Source of the DNA: Eurosta solidaginis
Lineage: Eukaryota > Arthropoda > Insecta > Diptera > Tephritidae
Reading direction: 5' to 3'
Length of the DNA: 64,000 nucleotides
Assembly: GCF_040869045.1 (NCBI RefSeq)
Contig: NC_090321.1
Span: forward strand, 91,308,603 to 91,372,602
A program made the translations under genes and the position numbers. Under the pieces are notes generated by a model, which ran no database searches, was not told the DNA's origin, and saw nothing but the letters and a program-made list of their open reading frames with translations. The first letter of the stretch is position 1, and each line of letters begins with the position of its first letter. Below are positions 1-8,068 of this stretch, piece by piece.

Positions 1-1560
1 TTACCACCTTTCATTTGATACCCATATCGTACAAACACATTCTAGAGTCACCCTGGCCCACCCTAATGGCGATATCTCGAAAAGGCGTCCACATATAGAC
101 CTAATGCCCACTCCCTCTTAAAATGCTCAGTAACACCTTTCGTTTTATACCCATACCGTACAAACATTCTAGAGTCACCCTTGGTCCAGCTTTATGGCGA
201 TATCTCGAAAAGGCGTCCACCTATAGAACTAAGGATTACTCCCTTTTAAAATACTCATTACCACCTTTCATTTGATACCCATATCGTACAAACACATTCT
301 AGAGTCACCCTGGCCCACCCTAATGGCGATATCTGGAAAAGGCGTCCACCTATAGACCTAATGCCCACTCCCTCTTAAAATGCTCAGTAACACCTTTCGT
401 TTGATACCCATATCGTACAAACATTCTAGAGTCACCCTTGGTCCACCTTTATGGCGATATCTCAAAAAGGCGTCCACCTATAGAACTAAGGATTACTCCC
501 TTTTAAAATACTCCTTACCACCTTTCATTTGATACCCATATCGTACAAACACATTCTAGAGTCACCCCTGGCCCACCCTAATGGCGATATCTCGAAAAGG
601 CGTCCACCTATAGACCTAATGCCCACTCCCTCTTAAAATGCTCAGTAACACCTTTCGTTTGATACCCATATCGTACAAACATTCTAGAGTCACCCCTGGC
701 CCACCCTAATGGCGATATCTCGAAAGGGCGTCCACCTATAGACCTAATGCCCACTCCCTCTTAAAATGCTCAGTAACACCTTTCGTTTGATGCACATATC
801 GTACAAACACATTCTAGAGTCACCCCTGGCCCACCCTAATGACGATATCTCGAAAAGGCGTCCACCTATAGACCTCATGCCCACTCCCTCTTAAAATGCT
901 CAGTAACACCTTTCGTTTGATACCCATACCGTACAAACATTCTAGAGTCACCCCTGGCCCACCCTAATGGCGATATCTTGAAAAGGCGTCCACCTATATA
1001 CCTAATGCCCACTCCCTCTTAAAATGCTCAGTAACACCTTTCATTTGATTCCCATATCGTACAAACACATTCTAGAGACACCCCTGGTCCACCTTTATGG
1101 CGATATCTCGAAACGGCGTCCACCTATGGAACTAAGGATCACTCCTTTTCAAAATACTCATTAACAGCTTTCATTTGATACCCATATCGTACAAACACAT
1201 TATAGAATCACCCCTGGTCCACCTTAATGGGGACATCTCGAAATGGCGTCCACCGATAGACCTAAGGCCCACTCCCTCTTAAAATGCTCAGTAACACCTT
1301 TCATTTGATACCCATATCGTACAAACAAATTCTAGAGTCAGCCCTGGTCTACCTTTATGGCGATATCCCTAAATGGCGTTCATCCATAGAACTATGGCCT
1401 ACTCTCTCTTAAAATACTCTTTAATACCTTTCATTTGATACACATGTTATACAACCACATTCCAGGGTTACCCCAGATTGATTTTCCTTATTTTGTCTCC
1501 ATAGCTCTCAACTGAGTATGTTATGTTCGGTTACACACGAACTTAGCCATCCTTACTTGT
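1..1560 (+). repeat. Tandem array and right end of a repeat element, 5' part outside window
   Basis: About 11-12 units of roughly 128 bp, each carrying a core like ACCTTTCATTTGATACCCAT and a GGCGATATCTCGAAAAGGCG core. Two unit variants (ending TGCTCAGTAACACC or TACTCATTACCACC) partly alternate, giving a loose higher-order dimer of about 256 bp. The array degrades near 1400 and the element ends near 1560 with CTGAGTATGTTATGTTCGG and ACTTAGCCATCCTTACTTG. The sequence is almost base-for-base the same as 55445-57008, including the order of unit variants. Homology stops at the element end, where copia LTR sequence begins. I see no coding potential. Confidence 0.85.
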
Positions 1561-1587
1561 TTATTTTAAATTAGAGGACCTCCAACA
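1561..1587 (+). repeat. Remnant of copia-like 5' LTR
   Basis: The last 27 bp of the LTR, ending GACCTCCAACA, match the end of the 3' LTR at 5834-5860. The remaining roughly 190 bp are absent, replaced by the tandem-repeat element ending at 1560, which probably inserted into the LTR. The other half of the LTR may lie upstream of the window. Confidence 0.75.
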
Positions 1588-1605
1588 GTTTATGGGCCCA
1601 GCCCC
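1588..1605 (+). promoter_or_regulatory. Primer-binding site, half initiator tRNA-Met type
   Basis: The sequence GTTTATGGGCCCAGCCCC directly after the LTR end resembles the Drosophila copia primer-binding site (TTATGGGCCCAG core). That site pairs with an internal fragment of initiator tRNA-Met, not with a tRNA 3' end. This placement supports both the copia assignment and the LTR boundary. Confidence 0.7.
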
Positions 1606-1658
1606 TACATAAAGTGCTAAGAAAACTGAACAATTCCTAGTTTTTTAATGTTGAGAAG

Positions 1659-2153
1659 TTGGATAAGTCCAACTATGACGCATGGTGCGTTCAAGTAAAA
1701 AGTATACTTGTATACAAGGAGCTCTGGGATGTGGTGTCAGGTGCACTTATGCAGCCAGCTACAGAAGCCGAAGACGCTGAACAAAAAGCATGGAAATCGA
1801 GTGATGAGAAGGCCATGGCAACAATTGTGTTAAGCCTAACGCCAATACAAATTGCCTACGTGAAAAAATGCAAAACAGCAAAAGAAGCATGGAGTGTGTT
1901 GCAGGATATACATCGACCAAAAGGCCCTGCGCGAAAGGTGTCTTTATTTAAGCAGCTACTGGATATGCGCATGGCAGAAAGTGATCAGGTACAACAATAT
2001 CTAAGCAATTTTTCGAGTATAGTTGAGAAGCTAGCTGAAATTGGTATAGATCTGCAGGAGGAGTTATTTGTAATAATGCTCCTAGCTAGTCCTCCGAAGT
2101 CTTTCGAAAATTTAGTTGTCGCGTTAGAGTCACGCGATAGCTTCCAAAGATGA
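1659..2153 (+). pseudogene. copia-like gag, N-terminal part (frameshifted)
   Basis: This 164-codon stretch encodes the UBN2/copia-type Gag region, with YDAWCVQVKSIL and YVKKCKTAKEAWSVL blocks typical of copia Gag N-termini. The open frame continues slightly upstream of the first ATG (VEKL precedes DKSNYD), so the true start is lost or further 5'. The frame closes at 2153 while homology continues in another frame from about 2150, so there is a frameshift near the SRDSF residues. Gag would form the virus-like particle. This copy cannot make a full Gag. Confidence 0.85.
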
Positions 2154-2965
2154 GTTTGTTAAAAATTAAATTGCTTGAGGAAGAGCAACGTCGAAAAATG
2201 AGTGTGTCGCCTATTGCAGAAAGTAGCGTGCAAGTTTTCATGGCACATGAAAAGGGTAAAAGCATTGGCAGCAAGTCGTCGCAGCGAAGTATATGTTCTA
2301 GAAATCGATCGAACTTAAAATGTTTTAGTTGTGGACGAACGGGTCATTTTGCTGCACAATGCAACAAAAGCAACAAAAACCAGGAACAGACAGATAAAAC
2401 AAACGAGAAATCAAAAGCATTTACTCTGTTCTCAGCGTTTGAGTCAAACAACTTGCAGTCGAACGTGTGGTGTATCGATAGCGGAGCCACGTCGCATATG
2501 TGTTGTGACAGAAACATGTTCGATGAGTTGAATGAATACAATGAAAACATTTTGTTAGCTGGTAGCAAATGTATAGAAGCAATGGGAAAGGGAACAGTTC
2601 GACTAAAAGCAGAAGGGAAAGAAATCCAGCTGATTGATGTACTTTATGTTCCTGTATTGCAATGCAATTTTATTTCAGTATCGAAAGCAGTGAAAAATAA
2701 CCTTTGCGTTAAATTTGCAAAAGATTTTGTTACGGTATATGAAAACAACGGCAGCGCAATATTGCGTGGAAACAAAGTTGGTGGTATATTTTTGTTCACA
2801 GAAAATAAGAAAATGTTATTCTTTGCAGGCCAGCATAATGAAGCAATGAAGTGGCATGCACGGTATGGTCATTTAAACTATGACAGCATGCGTATGCTTG
2901 TAAGCAAAAATTTAGTGAACGGGCTTCAAGTAAATGTGCCAAAATCTATTCCGTGTGTTGTATGA
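2150..2965 (+). pseudogene. copia-like gag zinc knuckle, protease and pre-integrase
   Basis: Visible in order: a CCHC zinc knuckle (CFSCGRTGHFAAQC, near 2318-2360), an aspartic protease active site DSGATSHM with the catalytic Asp at 2477-2479, and a GAG-pre-integrase HHCC domain (WHARYGHLN near 2850). The second Cys of the HHCC CxxC pair is replaced by a TGA stop at 2963-2965, directly before MQSKC. The frame continues into the integrase without a shift, so a single point change ended this ORF. Confidence 0.88.
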
Positions 2966-3697
2966 ATGCAGAGTAAATGTGTAACAAAACCATTTACATC
3001 AAGTTCAAATCGTGCAAGCGAATTACTTGAACTAGTACATACAGATGTATTTGGCCCAGTAAAAACATCGGCTAGTGGTTCGAAATACGTATTGATATTT
3101 GTAGATGACAAATCAAGATATGGTTTTGTTTATTTAATGAAGCACAAAAGCGAAGTTTTCAGTAAATTTAAAGAATTCAAGGTTTTCGCTGAATGTCAAA
3201 CTGGGTGTCTAATTAAAGCCATTAGAAGTGACAATGACACTGAATACACAAATAATTTGTTTCAGCAGTATGTAAAAGAGTGTGGCATTTTGCATCAGTT
3301 CACGGTACCCTACACTCCGCAGCAGAATGGGGTAGCTGAACGCTATAACCGGACATTGCTAGAGATGGCACGGAGCATGCTAATTGGTGCGAACTTGAGT
3401 GATACATTATGGGCAGAAGCTGTAAATACTGCAGCCTACTTGCGAAATAGGTCACCAACAAAAGCAGTCGATGAAATGACGCCTTATGAGGCATGGTATA
3501 AAAGAAAACCAGTTGTGTCACATCTAAGAACATTTGGATAAGTGGCTTACGCCTTAGATAAAAAACCTAAAAGTAAATTCAATGCTAAGGGAAAAGCGTA
3601 TGTAATGGTTGGTTACGGTAGTGCTACCAAGGGCTATAGCTTGTATGATTCTGCCACAAGAGGAATTATTTTAAGACGTGATGTATCATTTATATAA
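2966..3697 (+). pseudogene. copia-like integrase core
   Basis: An rve-type integrase with the copia DDE layout: Asp in LVHTDVFGP, Asp in IRSDNDTEY, and Glu in QQNGVAERYNRT. The family usually has Asn-Gly-Thr after the second Asp; here the Gly is Asp. A TAA at 3539-3541 sits where homologues usually carry a Cys (the FG-x-VAY motif). A second TAA at 3695-3697 follows RRDVSFI. Downstream, 3760-3930 is an acidic linker with roughly repeated STEDK-like segments and no catalytic role. Confidence 0.85.
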
Positions 3698-3973
3698 CCA
3701 ACTATTCCGAAAGAAAATCTAAATGTTGATTTATATATTTTAAAGTCAAATCAAGACAAGCCAGAAGGTGAATGTGTAAGCACTGAAGACAAGCTAAAGA
3801 GTGAGTGGGTTAGCACTGAATACAAGCCAGAGAATGAATGTGTTAACACTGAAGACAAGCTAGATAATGAACGTGTTAGTGCTGAAGACGGCCCAGAGAG
3901 TGATTATAAATCTGCAAAAGAAGAAAGTGATGAAGAGCCTGCTACTAAACAAGTAGGACCTGGTCGGCCTAAG

Positions 3974-4789
3974 TTGGTGCGGTCAGGGAAACCAGGAAGG
4001 CCAAAGAAAGAATACCATTATGCAAATTTTCTCTATGATGTTGATATTCCGAATACAGTGGGTGAAGCCATGTCTAGTGACCATGCAAGTGAGTGGCTTA
4101 AAGCAATGTGTGCTGAATATCAAGCTCTTTTAGACAACAATACATGGGAGCTAGTAGATTTACCAAAAAATCAGAAAGCTATAAAGTGCAAATGGGTATT
4201 CTCGATCAAGAAAAACAAGAACGGTGAAATTGATCGATTTAAGGCAAGGCTAGTAGCCAGAGGGTGCAGCCAAATATATGGGGTGAACTATACCGATACG
4301 TTTTCACCTGTGGTGCGGTATTCTACGATCCGTACAATTTTCTTGTTAGCTGCAGAGTACCAGCTATACCTACACCATGTTGACGTTTCATCTGCGTTTT
4401 TAAATGGTATCATAGATGACGAAATATATATGGTGCAGCCTGAAACATTTACAAACAGCGAGTATTCCAATAAAGTCTTAAAGTTAAAGAAAGCTTTATA
4501 TGGTTTGAAACAGGCAGGACGTCAATGGAATATGAGGTTGCATGACATTTTAATTAATATTGGTTTTAAACAATGTGTAACAGAGCCTTGCGTATATACG
4601 AAGCATCACGACGGGCCCATCAATTTGTTAGCAGTGTATGTAGATGATTTGCTAATAGCCAGCACAAACAAGAAAGAGATGAGCTCTATTAAGCACGAAA
4701 TTTCGAAAAGACTGCAAGTGGTAGATAAGGGTCCTGTTCAATTATTTCTTAGTATGGAAGTCGAAAGAGAATTTCATTTTGCGCAATAG
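3974..4789 (+). pseudogene. copia-like reverse transcriptase
   Basis: An RVT_2 domain with WKAMxAEY-like, KCKWVFSIKKN, RLVARGCSQ, VDVSSAFLNG and the catalytic YVDDLL box (Tyr codon at 4637). It lies in the same frame as the integrase. The frame is lost around 4785 just after VEREFHFA; homology resumes in the -1 frame before 4819 (QIKELLQQHDM). It is recognisable and only moderately diverged, but not translatable as one polyprotein. Confidence 0.88.
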
Positions 4790-4818
4790 CTATACGACAA
4801 AAAGGGCAAATCAAAGAA

Positions 4819-5559
4819 TTGCTGCAACAACATGACATGTTAGACTGTCGTCCTATAGCAACACCACTCGATCCTAAGCAACAAATATTATGCGCTGATT
4901 CTAGTTGCAAGCGCGTTGGCAAACAAGAGTACCAGTCGCTGATAGGCACAAGGCCAGATATTGTACATACAGTGTGCAAGCTTGCGCAGCATAATAATGA
5001 GCCACATAGCGAACACTTGGCAGCGGCAAAAAGGGTGTTAAGATATTTATGTTCTACGATTGATTTATCGCTCACGTACAGTAAGAAGGGAACGCCAATA
5101 CAATGCTATGCTGATGCTGATTGGGGTGGAGAGTCACTCGAGCGCAAATCGTTCACTGGCTATGTATTTCTTTTAGCCGGCGGTGCGGTGTCTTGGGAGT
5201 CGAAGAAGCAATCAACAGTGGCCTTGAGCAGCACCGAAGCGGAATACATATCGTTGTCAACTGCCGCAAAAGAGGTTATGTTCATAAAACAATTTTTGGA
5301 CGAAATAAATGTACATAGGCCTGACATAATTGTTGTAAATGGTGATAATTTAAGCTCATTACATCTTATCAAAAATGCTGTATACCATACAAGATGTAAG
5401 CACATAGAAATGTAATATCATCATATAAGAGATATGTATCAGCAAAATTTAATTGAAATACAATATTGTTCAAGCTCAGATAATATTGCAGATGTATTTA
5501 CGAAAACTCTAAGCAAGTTAAATCATAACAAGTTTGTAAAATTGTTAGGTTTAATCTAG
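4819..5559 (+). pseudogene. copia-like RNase H and pol C-terminus
   Basis: Continuation of pol: the RPIATPLDP connection, then RNase H with YADADWGG, KSFTGY and SSTEAEY. About nine residues that normally lie between the SLIG and TRPDI motifs are missing (near 4945), consistent with an in-frame deletion. A TAA at 5413-5415 interrupts the KHIEM-YHHIRD motif. The C-terminus then runs to a natural stop at 5557-5559 after ADVFTKTL. Confidence 0.83.
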
Positions 5560-5632
5560 TACATGTAAAATATCTTCAAAGGTTTTTTTGAGTTAAATTA
5601 TTAATTTGTGACTGCAAATCAATACCAGATTT

Positions 5633-5860
5633 GAGGAGGAGTGTTGAAATTCTATTTCATGCGGCAACTCTGTTTTTCATTTGCAACTTGTAATCGCATT
5701 TTTGCTTTGCGAATTCATTCTTTATATTCGCCATTTTAACTTACGAATAATTCTTTTCTATCTCTGTGTATCTAACCGACGTTGAAGTAAGTCGAAATAT
5801 ACATGCTTTATTGTTCAGAAGAGCGGCTGTTTTTTATTTTAAATTAGAGGACCTCCAAAA
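5633..5860 (+). repeat. Polypurine tract and 3' LTR of copia-like element
   Basis: The purine run GAGGAGGAG immediately precedes TGTTGAAAT at 5642, the usual copia LTR start. The LTR runs to about 5860 (about 219 bp). Its last 25 bp match the 5' remnant, apart from an end mutated from CAACA to CAAAA. Confidence 0.8.
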
Positions 5861-6057
5861 GTGTTAATTCTGGCTCCCAAGTAAACGAAGTCCTTTACTA
5901 CTTCGAAATTGTGGCTGTTAACCGTGGCGTGGTTGGCAAGTCGCAAATGCGGTGACTCTTCGATTGATGACAGATGGTACTTCGTTATGTTCTCATTCAC
6001 CATCAAACCCATATTTTCCGCTTTTTTTCCAGTATAGAGTTAGCAGAACTTACGTCG
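5861..6057 (-). pseudogene. LINE reverse-transcriptase fragment (3' part), split by provirus
   Basis: The minus-strand translation contains GLMVNE, KYHLSS and a FEVVKDFVYLG block. These are familiar from the region just after the catalytic YADD motif in insect endonuclease/RT-type non-LTR elements. The upstream half of the same domain lies at 13039-13320. The CGGG target duplication of the provirus separates the two halves. Confidence 0.7.
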
Positions 6058-6061
6058 CGGG
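6058..6061 (+). repeat. Target-site duplication (CGGG), left
   Basis: CGGG directly precedes the provirus and is repeated at 13035-13038 directly after it. Four-bp duplications are standard for errantivirus/gypsy integrases. Confidence 0.85.
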
Positions 6062-6470
6062 AGTTATGTATAATGCCAATAACCCCCCAATTACCAATAA
6101 ATCGTCAACTTATGTAAGTGCAGACTCAGCACAAGACGATATCGACAAATTCATATTAAGCATAACAAAATAAATAAAAGTAACTTCCGGTCCAATTCAA
6201 AATTATAATCATTGCAAAATTTAAGTAAACAATTCCGGTTAATTAGTAGTAAGCATTTTCACCATTGTTTTAAACAAACAATTCAGGCTAATTAGTAGTA
6301 AGCATTTTAACCATTGTACATTTACGCTTTCTTTTAATTTGAATAAAGAAAAGAATTCAGTTTGGTTTTGAAGTCTCTTGAGTTAAAGTCTAGTTCTCGG
6401 TTGTTATTTATTTAAGCCGTTGCCTTTGGTATTTTTTAAAAAACCCGCTTGCCGCAACCACGACGAAATT
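6062..6470 (+). repeat. 5' LTR of errantivirus-like provirus
   Basis: Starts AGTTATGTATAATGCC and ends CCACGACGAAATT, matching the AGT...ATT style of errantivirus LTRs. The offset to the 3' LTR is a constant 6,564 bp from the start to the end, so I see no indel and no base difference. An internal direct repeat (CAATTC-GG-TAATTAGTAGTAAGC, near 6230-6250 and 6280-6305) lies in the middle. The first 112 bp of the LTR sequence also encode the Env C-terminus in the 3' copy. Confidence 0.92.
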
Positions 6471-6482
6471 GGCGCAGTCGGT
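6470..6482 (+). promoter_or_regulatory. tRNA-Ser-type primer-binding site
   Basis: TGGCGCAGTCGG begins at the last LTR base. It is complementary to the 3' end of insect tRNA-Ser (…CGACTGCGCCA), the primer used by the 17.6/297/ZAM branch of errantiviruses. Confidence 0.8.
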
Positions 6483-6483
6483 A

Positions 6484-6508
6484 ATCCTTTATATATATAT
6501 AAAAGGAT
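6484..6508 (+). other. Hairpin directly after the primer-binding site
   Basis: ATCCTTT and AAAGGAT flank an alternating AT core, giving a perfect stem of at least 7 bp that can extend through the AT run. It lies between the primer site and the leader repeats and could shape the RNA leader. I cannot say whether it is functional. Confidence 0.55.
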
Positions 6509-6518
6509 CGTGATACGA

Positions 6519-6830
6519 ACAATTAAAAAGTGGCAGTGCAGTTACATACAGTAGTATAGTGACCACCCACAAAAGAACACAATTAAAAAGTGGCAGTGCA
6601 GTTACATACAGTAGTATAGTGACCACCCACAAAAGAACACAATTAAAAAGTGGCAGTGCAGTGACATACAGTCGTATAGTGACCACCCACAAAAGAACAC
6701 AACTAAAAAAAAGTGGTAGTGTAGTGTGCATATAAGTAAATATAGCCACCACCCACAGCTAAATAGTAAAATAAAACAAAAAGTGGTAGTGCAGTGTGCA
6801 TATAATACATATAGCCACCACCCACAAATC
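6519..6830 (+). repeat. 5' leader tandem repeats (60-bp units)
   Basis: Three near-identical 60-bp units (6519-6578, 6579-6638, 6639-6698) are followed by two diverged units (about 6705-6770 and 6780-6830). The shared core is AGTGGCAGTGCAG, then a TACATACAG-like stretch, then GACCACCCACA. The array lies between the primer site and gag. This is the position of the Su(Hw) insulator array in Drosophila gypsy and of leader repeats in ZAM and Idefix. The sequence does not show the Su(Hw) site itself, so an insulator or enhancer role is inference from position. Confidence 0.8.
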
Positions 6831-6892
6831 AGCAGCAAAGCGGCAACAAATTGGCTTCAGGAAGGCAAAGAGAACACGACGAACGAAGGAAT

Positions 6893-8068
6893 ATGACGGA
6901 AAATCAGGCTCAAATGGCACCAGTAGATCTGGTCGAGGAACTGGCCAGACGGGAACAACAGTTGGAGGCGCTGAGGGCAGCATACCTGGAGCTGCAACAC
7001 AGAGCGGACCATACGAGGACGGACCGGGTGTCGAAGAACATCGCCCAGATTCCACTTTTCACCGGGCGAGGCGATGTATCGGTAAACTCTTTCTTCTCGA
7101 GCATAGAATACCTGCTATCAACAATAGACAACGAAAACGAGAAGAAAGAGGCGACGAGGATGATCTTCTACCGGACCATACAGGGCGAAGCGAAAAACGT
7201 AGTAATAAATATCCCTCGCCCAGACGACTGGCAACTGATAAAAGAAGTGTTAAAGATGAGATTCAAGCCCGACACGGAGCCTCACGAGATATATAAACGG
7301 ATAACAGCCCTTAAGGTGAACTCGGTAAGTGAACTGGCTGTTGAAATTCAAAATATTAAGTATAAAGCCGATGAGCTTATAGTATACTATAGGGGAGGAC
7401 AGGGAATAGATCTCACTAACATAGATAGTCTCCTAGTAAACACAACCAAGGAGATGACACAGGGCACGTTGCTAGACAAAATATATGAATGTAGGGAATT
7501 AGGCCAAATTATATCCATAATGAATCAAAGAAGATTCGAGGATACGTGTATCCGACCTGAATATAGAAAAATATATAGAAGAGAAGAAAGATATAGAGAG
7601 TGGCCGAAGAAAAACTATAACCAAACGCCACAAGTTCCAAATAAAAACACAGGCCAAGGCGAGAGAAGCTCTGGTAATTTTAGAAATAATCAAGGAAACT
7701 CAGCACAAGTAAGACAAAATCAGCAAGGGTCATACCAAAATAGGGAAAATGTGTCATTACAAAGGAGGCAGAGTCCTCAAAATTATTACCAAAATAATAA
7801 CTACAGAAGTAGTTCAGATCAACTTCAGAGGTACCCAAAGGTAGGAAACCCTAGGCCAAATTCCGGTCAAAATCGCGGTAATCAACCTAGGCAAGACCGA
7901 GCGGAACCGATGGAGATTGATAATTTAGAAAAAATTCGGGCAAACCAAGAAGAAAGGAAAGAAGAATTAAATAATTGTGAATATTATAGGACCCAATTTA
8001 ATGAAAATCCAGATGAAGAGGAGCAAAATTTTTTCGAGGGACCAGCTCGGACTGTCTTCCCACCATAA
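6893..8068 (+). CDS. gag: Errantivirus-like Gag
   Basis: The first ATG in frame is at 6893; upstream codons back to 6851 are open but begin with TTG. That gives about 391 residues. The N-terminal half has an amphipathic alpha-helical capsid-like region (FTGRGDVSVNSFFSSIEYLL and following). The C-terminal third is rich in Asn, Gln, Arg and Tyr with no CCHC knuckle, as in errantivirus Gag. Its stop (8066-8068) lies 36 bases after the slippery heptamer. The pol frame is -1 relative to gag and opens only from 8017, so Pol is most likely made as a Gag-Pol fusion by -1 frameshifting. Confidence 0.88.
   Translation: MTENQAQMAPVDLVEELARREQQLEALRAAYLELQHRADHTRTDRVSKNIAQIPLFTGRGDVSVNSFFSSIEYLLSTIDNENEKKEATRMIFYRTIQGEAKNVVINIPRPDDWQLIKEVLKMRFKPDTEPHEIYKRITALKVNSVSELAVEIQNIKYKADELIVYYRGGQGIDLTNIDSLLVNTTKEMTQGTLLDKIYECRELGQIISIMNQRRFEDTCIRPEYRKIYRREERYREWPKKNYNQTPQVPNKNTGQGERSSGNFRNNQGNSAQVRQNQQGSYQNRENVSLQRRQSPQNYYQNNNYRSSSDQLQRYPKVGNPRPNSGQNRGNQPRQDRAEPMEIDNLEKIRANQEERKEELNNCEYYRTQFNENPDEEEQNFFEGPARTVFPP
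8026..8032 (+). promoter_or_regulatory. Canonical -1 ribosomal frameshift heptamer (A AAT TTT)
   Basis: AAATTTT sits in the gag zero frame as A-AAT-TTT, an exact X-XXY-YYZ heptamer. Upstream pol-frame stops (last at 8014-8016) end just before it and the gag stop follows at 8066. Slippage here is therefore the only simple route into pol within the 50-base overlap. A downstream pairing element was not resolved by eye. Confidence 0.75.

Larger units (their letters stand above)
1561..5860 (+). mobile_element. Degenerate Ty1/copia-like LTR retrotransposon
   Basis: Order along the plus strand: LTR end remnant (1561-1587), primer-binding site (1588-1605), gag, protease, integrase, reverse transcriptase, RNase H, polypurine tract (5633-5641), 3' LTR (5642-5860). 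The domain order protease-integrase-RT-RNase H is diagnostic of Pseudoviridae (copia) as against gypsy. The reading frame is broken at least five times: a frame change near 2150, stops at 2963-2965, 3539-3541, 3695-3697 and 5413-5415, a frame change near 4785, and an apparent small deletion near 4945. The element is dead. Most of the 5' LTR is missing because the tandem-repeat element at 1-1560 abuts it. Confidence 0.9.

Noticed and set aside
1..1480. CRISPR-like or regulatory interpretation of regularly spaced repeats
   Set aside because: Units are contiguous 128-bp satellites with no unique spacers, in an animal genome.
6602..6838. Minus-strand frames with repeated WWLY-type residues
   Set aside because: Produced by the 60-bp leader repeats read backwards; not a membrane protein gene.
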